Shown: piece after piece, positions 1 to 11,599 of the stretch | Numbering within the stretch: the first letter of the stretch is position 1 | How the letters are laid out: each line of letters starts with the position of its first letter | DNA from: Lycorma delicatula | Taxonomy: Eukaryota; Arthropoda; Insecta; Hemiptera; Fulgoridae | Assembly (NCBI RefSeq): GCF_047948215.1 | Contig: NC_134456.1 | Coordinates: 15,408,230-15,472,229, forward strand | Reading direction: 5' to 3' | Length of the DNA stretch: 64,000 bases | Made by a program: the position numbers and the translations under genes | The notes under the pieces: model-generated | Told to the model about the DNA's origin: nothing | The model's input: only the letters and a program-made list of their open reading frames with translations | The model's database searches: none

Positions 1-1840
1 GAGGTTTCTTCTCTAGCCTGCCGTATTTGATTCTGATGAAGAGAACTTATTTTTTCATCTATCACTTTCTTCCATTTAGACGCTCTGTCACTCTGCATAG
101 CCTCATGATAATTTGAAGGTGATAGATGAAGAAAAAAATATTCCTCCTCTTGATAGCTGGAATGTCTATTTGTCCCTGGTTAATTAAATAGTATATGTCC
201 TCATTGTTACCTGTTGATTTTTCTAAAGAAATCAAACTCATAGCTTCTTAGACATATCAGTAAGGTCTTTACTCTGTATGGAAGAAAAATTATGAATTTT
301 TGATTCTTGTAATGTTTCTGGTCTGAATTTAAGATCCCTGCAGACAACCTTTTACTTGTCTAGAAAATAAACTCTATAACCGCAGTCTACATAACCAAAC
401 TGTAATGATTTTAAATCAAATTTTCATCTTTTATTGTCCAGAATCCAAGCAAAAAATTCTGTGACAATTGATATTCACTTACCTTTTCGGAAACAACTCA
501 AAAGAGGTTTTTACTTTCACCTTCATTGGTGCTGTTCTATGTAATGTATATGAAGCAGAAAGGACTGCTTCATAACGTCACCCCTAAGCGATTTGGGTAA
601 GTGGAGTGCAGAATGCAACCAGGATTTTGCCATCTCGCAAATGATTCTGTTTTCTGTGTCAGCTACTTCAGATTGTTGTGGAGTATAAGATAGTCAGAAT
701 GTTAACACTAGCATTAATTTTTCCAAGCCTGTTTTAACTATAACAGAATGTTTGTTATTACATGGACATTCATTTGATTTATGGCTCTTTAATTTGCATT
801 TATAAGAAATAAGTCCCACTCACCAGTTTTTAGATGATGGCCTAATTTTCCACAAGAAAAACATTTCTTGTCATAGAGATTGGCCGTAGTGTGACTCCCC
901 TTTATAGAATTAGATCTAGAAGCACACTTCTTGGGTTGAGAAACGCCCTTGAGTTAAAGATTTTTCTTGTCCTTTTAACCTCAATTCATAGTTTAAAAGT
1001 CGTTACTGCAATTTAGACCTTGTCTTCTGTTCTGTTGGCAAGTCATGCCATGTGATATAGATGGGGTAAAATTCTTAAGGCAATATTTGTAAAAGATCTG
1101 CAGATGTCATCCTCATATATTGTTTTGCCTAAGAGTGTCATCTCATTTGAAGTTCATCATATTTGGCTAGTGGAATGTCAGATTTTGTTTTAGTTTCAAC
1201 CTTACTTCGTGGGCAGTGATGCAACTAGCTTCCCTAAAAAAATGTCTGTCTAGAAAAAGAATAATTCTTTTATTGGTCTCTACATTTGCTATGTTACATT
1301 AACAAGTATCTTCTGATAATAAGCACTTCCTGTCTCAGGCCTTACAAAGGTTGCATTAACAACTTGAAAAAATTATCTTTGCTTAAACATGTCTGCACAA
1401 TAATATGCCTTATAAGGTTTTTAATTTTGTTTTTTTCCAACTTCAACAAATATTCCACAGATTGCCAACTAGACCAAAATCGGTTGATAATTATATTTAA
1501 ATTTAAGTGTTGGAAATACTTATCTTTCCAATTGTATATTAGAAAACCACTACTTACTATGTCCAGTAAAACTCACTAAAATAAACTGAGATTGGTTACA
1601 AAAAACTATTTGAACACTCAACAAAATAACAAAAAACACAGACAGAATAAAAACATCATAACTAACTAATACATGTCTACTAAATAATATCGCAAATTAT
1701 CGATTCTATTAAAAAGCCTCGGAAAATAAATAGAATCTCACAAAAATTAGAATTAAAAGTAATATTTGAAAGTGATGTTTATAAAACGTATGAACATTGT
1801 ACATAAATATTAATACCCCTTTATAATTAGTTCTTCCTCT
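1..1840 (-). mobile_element. Copia-type LTR retrotransposon relic, cut by window edge
   Basis: Reading the reverse strand gives fragments typical of Copia Pol and Gag, broken by stops and frameshifts. Near 60-110 a stretch reads YHEAMQSDRASKWKKVI, like the start of Copia reverse transcriptase. Near 330-410 FGYVDCGYRVYF resembles the end of Copia integrase. At about 800-870 CFSCGKLGHHLK resembles a Gag zinc knuckle with its last Cys missing. The order RT, integrase, Gag from left to right fits a reverse-strand element. About 1570-1836 is LTR-like because a related stretch lies at 16220-16450, on the far side of the second copy. No intact ORF remains. Exact LTR ends and target-site duplication are not resolvable by eye. 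Confidence 0.72.
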
Positions 1841-4145
1841 TGCTTATTAACATTTAATATTCAATATAAAATTTGTTGTTAGGAATGATTATGAATTGAA
1901 TAAATCTATTATTGCTAAAGTGAATGTGCTAGTATTTCCTGAAGGGTGTTAGGAGACTTATGGTCATCTGGCTTTAGTTAAAGTTTAATAATTTATTTAT
2001 TGAATTAAACATTTTATTTGTACATAATTTGAATTGTATGACAATGATGGTTAGCAAAGTATAACCTAATGTCAAACTAAGATATGAATAAAGAAAGATG
2101 TACAGACCAATATTATGAATCTGTTTCACAAACATGACAATAATATAATAAATAAGAGTTACATAAACTTGTGCTTATTGACATTTTTATATCTAAACAA
2201 GTTTGCATTGTTAATTTTTTTGAATTCTGCTTAATCTGATTAATATAGACGTTCTTTTTATCACAACTTATTTTAGTGATATTTAAATGTAATATTAATT
2301 AAAAGTATAACATGCTTATTTATACAAAAACTTGTTTGAGCCACATGCAGCTTACACAGCTTCTTGATGTGAGCCTTAGAGGGATCACATGATTAATTTT
2401 AATATTGTTTACAAAGTATTCTTTATAAATTTTCTTGTAAAGGAAAGTTATGTTTATAACTCTAAGGAAACTACCTATTTCTGTCTCCTAGTACTATTAT
2501 TATTATTATATTACTTACATAAAACTAAGTTACAAAAACAATATTATATAGAAAACAATAACATTACATCATTCTCTTCATCATTTCTGTTATTTAATTA
2601 TCAATTTTGTTATAATTCAATTCAGAACATTTTTACACAAAATCATGATCAACAAACTTTCTATTGAAGGTTTTATGAGATAACAAAACCAGTCAACAGT
2701 TGAAGTAATAGAGACAAAAGAAGGCATCACACAAAGTACATTTTGTCATCACCCTTTTGATAGTTTTTCTGAGGTTTCTCTGTCTTCTGTTAGCTTTATT
2801 TTGTGGCAGCCACTGCACCTCTGCCTTGCTGTTGACTTCTTACCTTCAGTGTTAATCAGCCTATTTACTGTTGCAGTCTCTTCTGTAGATCCATCTTGAC
2901 TGACTTAAGTTTGCACATTATTGTCAAACGCCTGTAAAAAATATAAAAGCAATTCTTCCTAAATATTAGGATTTTCATTGGAAGTTGTTGTTTGATAACA
3001 AGGTCCTTCCCTCTTTTCTGTTTTGTTACCATTTTGTCTGTGTTTTGTTGAAAACATCAACACATCCTGTTAATTTTCAATTTCAATATATTTTTTTTAC
3101 CTGTACATAGGGCTGTAACTACTTCACCTTTTTTCAGTTCGGTTTCTGTTAATTATTTAGTATTTCCTTTTTGATTAGCCATTTATGTACCAACAAGATT
3201 TGTATAACAATCATGTAACTGAGAAGCCAGTGATACACTATACCAATTTTCATGATAGTATTCATTCAGCTTCGAGTAATGGTCCAGCAAGCTCCAACAC
3301 GTATTTTCCTGGAACCACTTTGCCTGAAATTGCTTCTTTTCCAGCATATGTCATGAGATTTCATGTGTAGCCACAGACAAGACATAATTTGAAGTTTCAC
3401 CACGTGCTGGTGTCTTTCTTCTGGGAGAGTATCGATGAAAGACAAACTGTTCCCTAAAACGAATTATTTTTTATCGATTCACATCTCTTCCTGGAGGATT
3501 CATTGCATCTTGAAAATTTGAGAGAAGCTAGTCGATGAGTTGTTGAACTTTGTACAGTCTCATTATTTGGTGCATTTCCATTATTTGAAGCATGGAACAT
3601 TTTCAGAAGAATCTCAAATATTGTACAACAAGTTAACTTACTAACCTGGTTAGAATACACTTGCTATATACTCTGCATTTTACCAAGACCCATCCACGAA
3701 ATTATTCTACAGAATCTTTCCATTTCATTTATATCAGGTATATTCCGTTTCTTCAATCTAGAGCTTTTTTATAATTATCGATTGCTCTTTTTCTCCTTCG
3801 AAATTCAATCTTTTGTTTTCCATAATGATTTGTCATTATGTCATTAAATTTGTCATTACCTTAAGAAATTGAAAATGCATGATTGATGAAAAGTGCATAA
3901 TACACTTCTGGGAGGTTGGCGTCTGTACCTTTGCTGTTATTTTTCATCATTAACTAATAGTGGAAAAACATTGGGATAAAATATCATGTGTATCTAAGCA
4001 GTTAGATTTAGTTACATTAGAGTCATTATCTCCTTCATTGTTATCATTGTATAGGTGCACTGTTGAAAACATTGGAGCATTGGAGGCTCTAACGGTGAAC
4101 ACTCCAAGATAATCTCAGTTTACCATTAATAAAAGAAATCTGATT
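640..4145. repeat. Segmental duplication, copy A (partner 17519-21625)
   Basis: Sequence runs collinear with 17519-21625, covering Gag-side Copia sequence, LTR, an AT-rich spacer and most of a piggyBac relic. Most of the alignment looks about 80 percent identical. The exception is 1144-1836, nearly identical to 18020-18760. Copy A lacks about 365 bp present at roughly 19190-19555 of copy B and a 49-bp piece present at about 18427-18475. At the right edge, copy A switches into LINE sequence near 4145 while copy B continues through the piggyBac N-terminal region. The duplication therefore moved a preformed Copia-piggyBac composite. Confidence 0.85.
2690..4140 (-). mobile_element. piggyBac-like transposase relic, copy A
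   Basis: The reverse strand carries piggyBac-type fragments matching those read more clearly in the copy at 19985-21824: the segment around the conserved SPKR and ETSNYVLS region, and the 'LDHYLK...NWYTS' type motif. The reading frame is broken by stops and frameshifts. The N-terminal region is absent because the piece ends at about 4140, where LINE sequence begins. It is non-autonomous and certainly inactive. The tails at 2690-2950 match 19980-20260. Confidence 0.6.
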
Positions 4146-4159
4146 ATCAGGAAGACTGA

Positions 4160-4282
4160 TTATCAGTCAACGTTATCGAATGCCTTTTCTAGGTCTATAA
4201 GCGCCAAGTATGTTGGTTTGTTTTTCTTTAATCTTCCTTCTACTATTAATCTGAGGCCTAAAATTGCTTCGCTTGTCCCTAT
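4160..4282 (-). mobile_element. Inverted LINE reverse-transcriptase fragment
   Basis: The reverse complement nearly matches 7555-7677, the 5' end of the LINE fragment at 7555-8703. It encodes the RT start motif around LIVEGRLKKNKPTYLA followed by DLEKAFDNVD. Both fragments begin at the same internal point of the element, with the sequence tatagggacaag. The piece is only about 120 bp and has no independent function. Confidence 0.8.
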
Positions 4283-4309
4283 ACTTTTTTTAACTCATAC
4301 ATATTATTA

Positions 4310-4760
4310 TTGTTATTTCCAATTATTCCCCTTTAGGAGAGCACGTGACCTTGAGCCAGTCATGGCTTTACTCCCTTCTTCTCTTTCTAAAACCTTTTTA
4401 TCTCTTCACTATGTTTCTTTTTCCTCTCCAATATCAATCTTCTTCCTATTGTTTGCCATTTTTGTTCTTGTTCAATTTTCTTATTTCTAATTTCATCCCT
4501 AAATTGTCTTTTGTGCTTGATTTCTTCTCCTGAGATGTTGAGTTGTTCCAGGTTGTCTTGTGTTTTTCTCATCCTAATGGACTTTAATTTACTTGCCTTG
4601 ACGATGTTGAAAACTTTCTTATTGAATCTATCTTCACTCATCCTGCTGAAGTGTCATATGTGTTTTTGGTAAATGAATTGCAAAAAAGTCAATTGAAAAA
4701 CCCTGTAAAATAAAGATCAATAAATTGATTAAAGCAAAGATTTATTTTTTGAATTAATGT
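4310..4760 (-). mobile_element. RTE-type LINE C-terminal fragment, copy 1
   Basis: The reverse strand contains an 84-residue open stretch (4387-4641) that starts MSEDRFNKKVFNIVKASKLK and continues as a highly charged Lys/Glu/Arg helix. This is the type of C-terminal tail that follows 'YGHL.RM' in RTE-like insect LINE proteins. A clear paralogue sits at 34165-34600, with a 69-residue open stretch. The rest of the LINE is missing here. The + strand open frames over this interval are shadows of the charged tail. Confidence 0.7.
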
Positions 4761-4917
4761 ATTAGTTTTTCTAAATTGCCTAGTTTTGATTTGAGCAGTC
4801 CAATTAGTTGGACATCTAGAAAATTAGCACCCTACTGTATTATTATTTTTCATTATTACCTTATATGTAAATTTTGGATTACATGCAGTTCATTTTTCAT
4901 TTATTAACCCATTTCTA

Positions 4918-4928
<11 letters not shown>

Positions 4929-4957
<29 letters not shown>

Positions 4958-4985
4958 TAGATAATTCATTTATACACACATGCAT

Positions 4986-5026
<41 letters not shown>
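4929..5026. repeat. Compound microsatellite (TA)n then (CA)n
   Basis: A TA run at about 4929-4955 is followed by GATA-like units and, after a short spacer, a CA run at about 4986-5026. The apparent His-Thr-rich open frame starting at 4984 is translated repeat and not a gene. Confidence 0.95.
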
Positions 5027-5028
<2 letters not shown>

Positions 5029-5199
5029 GGATCCTTGAATCTCTCTTTCAAGTTCTCTAACTACTCTCTAATTTGGTACGTTCAGCCTCATACCAGGAAC
5101 AGACGTGGAGGACATGGTCCACCATGTCAGCAACCCTGCAATCCAGGCATAGACTTGAATTTACTAAATGAAACCTAGCCAAACTCATAAAAATAAAGA

Positions 5200-6090
5200 C
5201 AACATGGAAATCCTAGCCAAATATTTCAACAAACTCCTAAGTTGTAAAGAACAAACATAATTCTTACACTTTAATACCAACACCCCAATGATAACACCAG
5301 CAGAAAACATCAACCCTCCCACAATAAAAGAAGTTTACCAAGCCCTGGGTGAAATGAAGAATTACAAAGCAGCTGGAGAAGATCAGACTTTTGTAGAGAT
5401 CTGGAAACATGCAGGAAGATAAGCGAGTTTCCCTTCAACATCTGGATCAAAGAAGAACTAGTAGAACACTGGACGACAGTCCTCATCCATCTGATACACA
5501 GAAAAGGGGGCAAAACAGACACTAACAATTACAGGGGAATCATTCCTAGACGCAGCATACAAAATTCTTTCAATAATCATCTTCAACAGGATCGGTCCTC
5601 AACTCTAGAAAGAACTAGGAGAATACCAGGGAGGTTTCAGAGCCTGGATGAGCTGTCCAGACCAGATCATGAGTCTCAAGCTAATAATGAATTACAACAG
5701 GAGAAGAAACAGAGATATGGTCATAACACTTGTAGATTTCAAGAAAGCTTATTACTGCATCCACAGAGAATCCCTACTAAAAATTCTGAGACACATTGGA
5801 CTACTTATAAACTTAAAACATGATAAAAATGACCCTTACAAACAAACTGTCCTGGTTTCACCGACAACTTGGCACTACTAGCAAACATCATTGAAGAAAC
5901 AACTAAATTACAGGTATTAGAACTAATAATCATTGCATATAAAATTGGCCTCAAAATTTCATTCAAAAAAGACAAGATATTTTGCCCTAAATACAAACAC
6001 GATTAAAAGGAGTAAACATAAATGGTAATAAAATCAAAATAGTAACCCATTTAAATACCTCGGAGAAATAGTAACAGACAACCTAAACTC
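5200..6090 (+). mobile_element. RTE-type LINE reverse-transcriptase fragment
   Basis: Across three frames the + strand reads as a fairly continuous RT: MEILAKYFNKLL near 5213, MKNYKAAGEDQTFVEIWKHA near 5353, TDTNNYRGI near 5517, ILNEx-type LGEYQGGF near 5620, CPDQIMSLKLIMNYN at 5660, and VDFKKAYYCIHRESLLKILR at 5730. It ends with the typical FKYLGEIVTDNLN at 6050-6088. The segment from the YADD-equivalent region is degraded. The 3' part is missing because zinc-finger coding sequence starts abruptly at about 6091. It has at least three frame breaks and no active ORF. Confidence 0.78.
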
Positions 6091-7040
6091 CTCTGTACCT
6101 ACTTTAAAATTACATTTAAATATTCATACCAAGGAAAAAGATTATATATGTAACTTTTGTCAAAGATCTTTTAATCACAGTTCTACTTTAAAATCGCATT
6201 AAATATGCATACAAAAGAGAAAAAGTATGTTTGTAACTTTTGTCAAAAGTCATTTAATCATAGAAACAGTTTATATACACATCTTAATATTCATACAAAA
6301 CAGAAAAATTATGTTTGTACCTTTTGTCAGAAGACTTTTAATCAAAGTTCTCATTTAAAATCACATTTAAATATTCATACAAAAGAGAAAAATTATGTTT
6401 GTAACTTTTGTCAGAAGACTTTTTAATCAAAGTTCTTCTTTAAAAACACATTTAAATATTCATACTAGGAAGAAAAGTTATATTTGTAACTTTTGTGGAA
6501 AGACATATTATTCTAAAAAGAGTTTAAAGACACATATTAATAATATTCACACAAAAGACAAAAATTATGTTTGTACCTTTTGTCAGAAGACTTTTAATCA
6601 AAGTTATGCTTTAAAATTACATTTAAATATTCATACCAAGGAAAAAAAATTTATTTGTAACTTTTGTCATAAATCTTTTAATCAGAGTTCTACTTTAAAA
6701 TTACATTTAAATATTCATACTAAGAAGAAAAGTTATATTTGTACCTTTTGTCCGAAGACTTTTAATCGAAGTTATACTTTAAAATTACATTTAAATACTC
6801 ATACCAAGGAAAAAAAAATTAATTTGTAACTTTTGTTAAAATCATTTAATTATAAAAAGAGTTCAAAGATACATATTAATATTCGTGCAAAAGAGAAAAT
6901 TATGTTTCCAACTTTTGTCAAAAGACTTTTAATCAAAGTTCTTCTTTAAAAATAATTTAAATACTCATACTAAGAAGAAAAGTTATATTTGTAACTTTTA
7001 TCAAAAGACATATTCTAAAAACAGTTTAAAGACATTTGAA
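6091..7040 (+). pseudogene. C2H2 zinc-finger array pseudogene
   Basis: About nine recognisable C2H2 fingers of the form CxFCxKxFx...LKxHLNIHTKEK follow one another, then about three badly decayed ones up to 7040. The array lacks any start region or upstream exon because it is joined to LINE sequence at about 6091. Frame breaks are visible: a lost T after the 'aaatcgcat' near 6200, giving a premature stop; an extra T in the run at about 6418-6424, splitting 6205-6426 from 6395-6829; and a further break after 6829. Its closest relative in the window is the six-finger ORF at 38755-39291. Such fingers normally bind DNA, but this copy cannot make an intact protein. The many A/T runs mean a few frame breaks could be sequencing errors, though the decayed 3' fingers argue for a real pseudogene. 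Confidence 0.85.
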
Positions 7041-7190
7041 AATAAACAAAAATTAACAAAATTTTGAAATAGACGTCTGAAATCATATTAGTCCTATTAC
7101 ATTCCCAAATATATGCTCTGTTCACAATTGAAAAGGAGCTGCAAACCTAAATAATAGAGTGCAGAGACTTTGATGCCATGTCACTCGCCG
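7041..7190 (+). repeat. 3' flank shared with the 38.7 kb zinc-finger gene
   Basis: From 'gaaaataaacaaaaat' onward the sequence parallels 40055-40210, including 'acgtctgaaatca', 'attacattc.caaa' and 'ggagctgcaaacctaaa.aatag'. The duplicated unit therefore included the 3' untranslated or downstream region of the zinc-finger gene, not only the finger-coding exon. From 7190 to 7550 I see only AT-rich sequence. Confidence 0.75.
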
Positions 7191-7554
7191 TTCTCTGAAT
7201 TGATACTTGAAAATTTACAGAGAAATTTTTGTAAGTATATACTGTCTAAATATGTATTTTAAAATGTTTTTTTTTTTTTACTCTACAAGTTACAATTTCC
7301 CTAATAAAATTAAGAATTAAAATAAAATTGTTACATTTCTTAAAGAAATTTTTTGTTGTATATTAAGAGATTTATATTAAAGATTTTTTTTTTTTTTGAC
7401 TGATGAATAATTCATTTAATTCTCTTATGATAGATTATTTTTAATATTTATAATTGTTTTTCGCAGGAAATATATAATCCTGTTTTTTCACAATTACTTT
7501 TAACACTTCTATTTGAATTTTTGCTGGATTATCCTTTTTGTAACCTAAACTTAT

Positions 7555-8703
7555 TGTATAGGGACAAGGGAAGCAATTTTAGGCCTCAGATTAATAGTAG
7601 AAGGAAGATTAAAGAAAAACAAACCGACATACTTGGCGTTTATAGACCTAGAAAAGGCATTTGATAACGTAGACTGGAATAAAATGTTCAGCATTTTAAA
7701 AAAATTAGGGTTCAAATACAGAGATAGAAGAACAATTGCTAACATGTACAGGAACCAAACAGCAACAGTAACAATTGAAGAACATACGAAAGAAGCCGTA
7801 ATAAGAAAGGGAGTCCGACAAGGATGTTCCCTATCTCCGTTACTTTTTAATCTTTACATGAACTAGCAGTTAATGATGTTAAAGAACAATTTAGATTCGG
7901 AGTAACAGTACAAGGTGAAAAGATAAAGATACTACGATTTGCTGATGATATAGTAATTCTAGCAGAGAGTTAAAAGTATTTAGAAGAAACAATGAACGGC
8001 ATAGATGAAGTCCTACGCAAGAACTATCGCGTGAAAATAAACAAAACAAAAGTAATGAAATGTAGAAGAAATAACAAAGATGGACCGCTGAATGTAAAAA
8101 TAGGAGGAGAAAAGATTACGGAGGTAGAAGAATTTTGTTATTTGGGAAGTATAATTACTAAAGATGGACGAAGCAGGAGCGATATAAAATGCTGAATAGC
8201 ACAAGCTAAACGAGCCTTCAGTAAGAAATATAATTTGTTTACATCAAAAATTAATTTAAATGCCAGGAAAAGATTTTTGAAAGTGTATGTTTGGAGTGTC
8301 GCTTTATATGGAAGTGAAACATGGACGATCGGAGTATTTGAGAAGAAAAGATTAGAAGCTTTTGAAATGCGGTGCTATAGGAGAATGTTAAAATTCAGAC
8401 GGGTGGATAAAGTGACAAATGAAGAGGTATTGCGGCAAATAGATGAAGAAAGAAGCATTTGGAAAAATATAGTTAAAAGAAGAGACAGACTTATAGGCCA
8501 CATACTAAGGCATCCTGGAATAGTCGCTTTAATGTTGGAAGGACAGGTAGAAGGAAAAAATTGTGTAGGCAGGCCACGTTTGGAATATGTAAAACAAATT
8601 GTTACGGATGTAGGATGTAGAGGGTATACTGAAATGAAACGACTAGATAGGGAATCTTGGAGAGCTGCATCAAACCAGTCAAATGACTGAAGACAAAAAA
8701 AAA
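7555..8703 (+). mobile_element. 5'-truncated LINE with poly(A) tail
   Basis: Starts mid-RT at GTREAILGLRL-like sequence, continues through MAFIDLEKAFDNVDWNKMF (7633), the GVRQGCSLSPLLFNLYMN block (7812), a FADDIVILAES catalytic block (7938), EEFCYLGSIITKDGRSRSDI (8130), LYGSETWTI (8306) and a long C-terminal domain to a stop at 8688. A run of A follows at 8694-8705, the expected retroposed tail. Stops at 7864 and 7970 and another at 8193 break the frame, so it is inactive. 5' truncation plus a poly(A) tail is the usual outcome of target-primed reverse transcription. The LINE clade is not assigned; the protein differs clearly from the RTE-type fragments nearby. Confidence 0.85.
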
Positions 8704-8879
8704 AACCTATTGTTTCTACCACATTGAGTTTCAGTGTTTTCCTCCATTCTTTTATGACTATCTAGGAAACAATTAAAAGTGATCAGAGTCAACGTAATCC
8801 GAGAATACCAAGAATGATGTATACATCCAAGAATACCTAGAAATAAAATCATTCATCAAAAGTAAAATTGTAAAAGCAC

Positions 8880-10010
8880 ATTAAGAAATTACTATTTCAA
8901 CAACTGTTCAAAATGTCCTCCTTCATTGTTAACAGTACTCTGCTCATTTTAAAATTCCTTTGGTGGCTCTTTCACCGAATCTGGATTATTTAGTAGAATT
9001 TCAAATGCATTGAAAATTCTTGCCATCAATTCTTTTTGTAGTTATCTTTTCAGCATATACTATCGATTTCGTATGTCCACATGTATAATAGGCCATTGGA
9101 GTCAGATCAGGTAATCTAGGACCAATTAATTGGTCCTTCTCGCCTGATCCAGATGCTCCTAAATGTTACGTTCAAATAATTTCTAACTACTTCACAAAAA
9201 TGTATAACAAACCCATAGTGTTGAAAAATAATTTCTTGCCTTGTTATTAGTGGAATGTCTTCTTAAAACTAGGGCAGGTTATTTTCTAAAAGAAAATACT
9301 AGTTTCCTGTAAGGCTACCATCAAAAATAAATGGTGCAATCATATGCTTATCAACAATGCCACACCAAACATTAACAGAAAACCTGTGTTGAAAACTGTA
9401 TCTACTAGCACGTGGATTTTCAAAATTCCATTGATGTTTATTTTGAGAGTTATTAACTCCATCTCTTATAAATGTTACCTCATCAGGGAATAAAATAGAA
9501 CATACTTAATGACAGTTTTCTTGAAGCCAATGACAATACTTTAGATGCAATGCAAAGTCGCCAAGCAGTAAATTTTGAACCTCCTGATAGTGGTACAGGT
9601 AAGAGATTTTCTTTAAGTATTCGCCATACTGTGCTATGTGGCAAACCAATGCAATTTGAAATTTGTCTAGTATTAAGTCCCGGGCTACATTGAACTTGCT
9701 ATATCACGTTCTCCTTGTAAGCGACACGACATTGTTCTTGTCTTTCAACAGAATAAGAATGTGTAGGTAAAGAACCAGTTCTGCATAAACAATGGAAAGC
9801 TGAAATTAAGGTTTTGATTTGGAACCCTTATATTAGGAAATCTTTTTTGATATTGCATTTTTGCAGCCAAGGAGTTACCATTGCAATAACCATAAATAAA
9901 AATTGTTAGCATATTCCTCATTTGAAAACTGAAATGAAATTTTGAGATCGCAGAACACAAAACACTCACCTTCACACACACTGCACAATTGAATACAACT
10001 TTTAAAAATG
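8880..10010 (-). mobile_element. Tc1/mariner-superfamily (DUF4817-type) transposon relic
   Basis: The reverse strand reads an N-terminal helix-turn-helix segment YGYCNGNSLAAKMQYQKRFP (about 9850-9900), then further left a catalytic-region segment with LFPDEVTFIRDGVNNSQNKH, NPRASRYSFQHRFSVNVWCG and IAPFIFDGSLTG (about 9300-9500). This matches the widespread insect transposase group with a DUF4817-type N-terminus. A related + strand copy lies at 52430-53460 and a fragment at 37190-38430. Frame is broken several times and terminal inverted repeats were not identified. Confidence 0.75.
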
Positions 10011-10621
10011 TACAAAACTACTCACATTCTGTAGACAAATTATGATTGTTTATCAGCTGTTAAAACCAGCTTATGAAATTAAAAATAAAAAATTTATTGT
10101 ACCATTAAAATTTTTTTTTGACAATTGTGGATAAAGTTATTAAAATGGTGTTTTATCTTACTTTTTTCTGTTGATCTTATTTTTGTTAAATAATTTTATT
10201 TTTAGATGTTCTCAGATGTTAAAAGTATTATTCTTTCTGTTTGAAAATTAATGTATTTTTTCAGCCACATTTAGGATATTTTGATGTTAATAAAATTAAT
10301 TTTTTGTAGCTTTGTTTTGCTTGCTAATGGTTTATTTACATCATTTTGTTCAGAATTAAATTCTCTACAAGTTTTGTGTAACATTTTTTACTTATTTATT
10401 ACCCATGTAACAAAGTTATTGCACATTATGTGCCATAGAGTAACCATAATGAAATTCAAGGAATGCAAAAAAAAAGGGGTAAGCTTGATTGTTTCTTATG
10501 TTTTTTGATCTGACAAATTGAATAAAACAGGTTTCAGAACTCTATCTGGAGTGGTTTATGAAAAAACTGGGCTAGAACACAAAACATTGTGGTGAAAATC
10601 CCATTTTGTTAAATTTTATGT

Positions 10622-10676
10622 AACCCATGTAACAAAGTTATTGCACATAATGTGCAATAACTTTGTTACATGGGTT
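10622..10676. repeat. Perfect 26-bp-arm hairpin
   Basis: Positions 10622-10647 are the exact reverse complement of 10651-10676, with loop TAA. The left arm also occurs as a direct copy at 10401-10425, 222 bp upstream. The rest of 10010-11590 has no recognisable gene; it is AT-rich with no coding signal. Confidence 0.97.
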
Positions 10677-11599
10677 TGCTGGAAAATTAATTATCCCCAA
10701 TAATTCCACCAATTAGTAAAATATTGTATCGATGCTTTATTAATATTTTTATAATCTGTACAATCTAATAGATCAGAATAATAAAAGGGAGGTTGATTTT
10801 TTTATTTTTTCAGAAAAATGGATGATGGACTTAAGCAAAAATGGATTCATTTTGATGATAATTATTTAGAAAGATGATGTGCATTCAAAATTCATTAATT
10901 TTTGCATGTTGTTTTCTCCATGCTGATTATAATTATACTAAAAAATCACTTTATTTTAGTTTTTGACTTATAAAGATTTTAAAATCAAAAAGTAGTGACA
11001 GGAGTAGTGTTTTGAATTTGTATGAGCATTTACATTTTTTCTTTTTCAAATGATCTGTATATAATTTTTTTGCTATTTGTTCTTAAATAAATTTCATTGA
11101 AATTTGTATCAACCAATAAGATTGTAAAGAATGTTATTAAATTAGTTTGAGGAATTTTATTTCATATTTCTGCAAAGATTATCATAACTGATTTGAGTTA
11201 TTTTCAGCCCTTCATTCTCAAAACTACTTTTAGCACTCCACAAACGCTAAACCCAAAAATTTACTACATTAGAGTGACACTTTTTTCTTGTTTGTTGATG
11301 ATTAACACGATGACCACAACAGCATATGCCAAGATTATTCTCTTTTGAATGCACATCATCTATCTAAAAAGTTTCTTCATTTTTCTTTAAAAAAAAAAAA
11401 AAACAGTAGTTGCCATTCATCTGTCTCATATTATGTATAAAGATACACATGAGAACTATTGTACTGTAAATATAAACATATTTTACACCAAATTAATATG
11501 CAGTTTAAACAGTATTATAGGGTGGGTGGTTTTATTTGTATAGTGTAATAAAATTATTATAAGTGTATATTCAGAAGTTTTATTAATTTAAAACTTTAA

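Noticed and set aside
1286..1579. 97-codon + strand ORF duplicated at 18162
   Set aside because: It lies in the leader/LTR side of reverse-strand Copia copies; its conservation is explained by the nearly identical DNA core, and copy B breaks the frame with one base.
4984..5178. His-Thr repeat ORF, and similar Ile-Tyr or Cys-Val repeat ORFs at 29212, 52159, 54107 and 62105
   Set aside because: They are translations of CA, TA or GT microsatellites.
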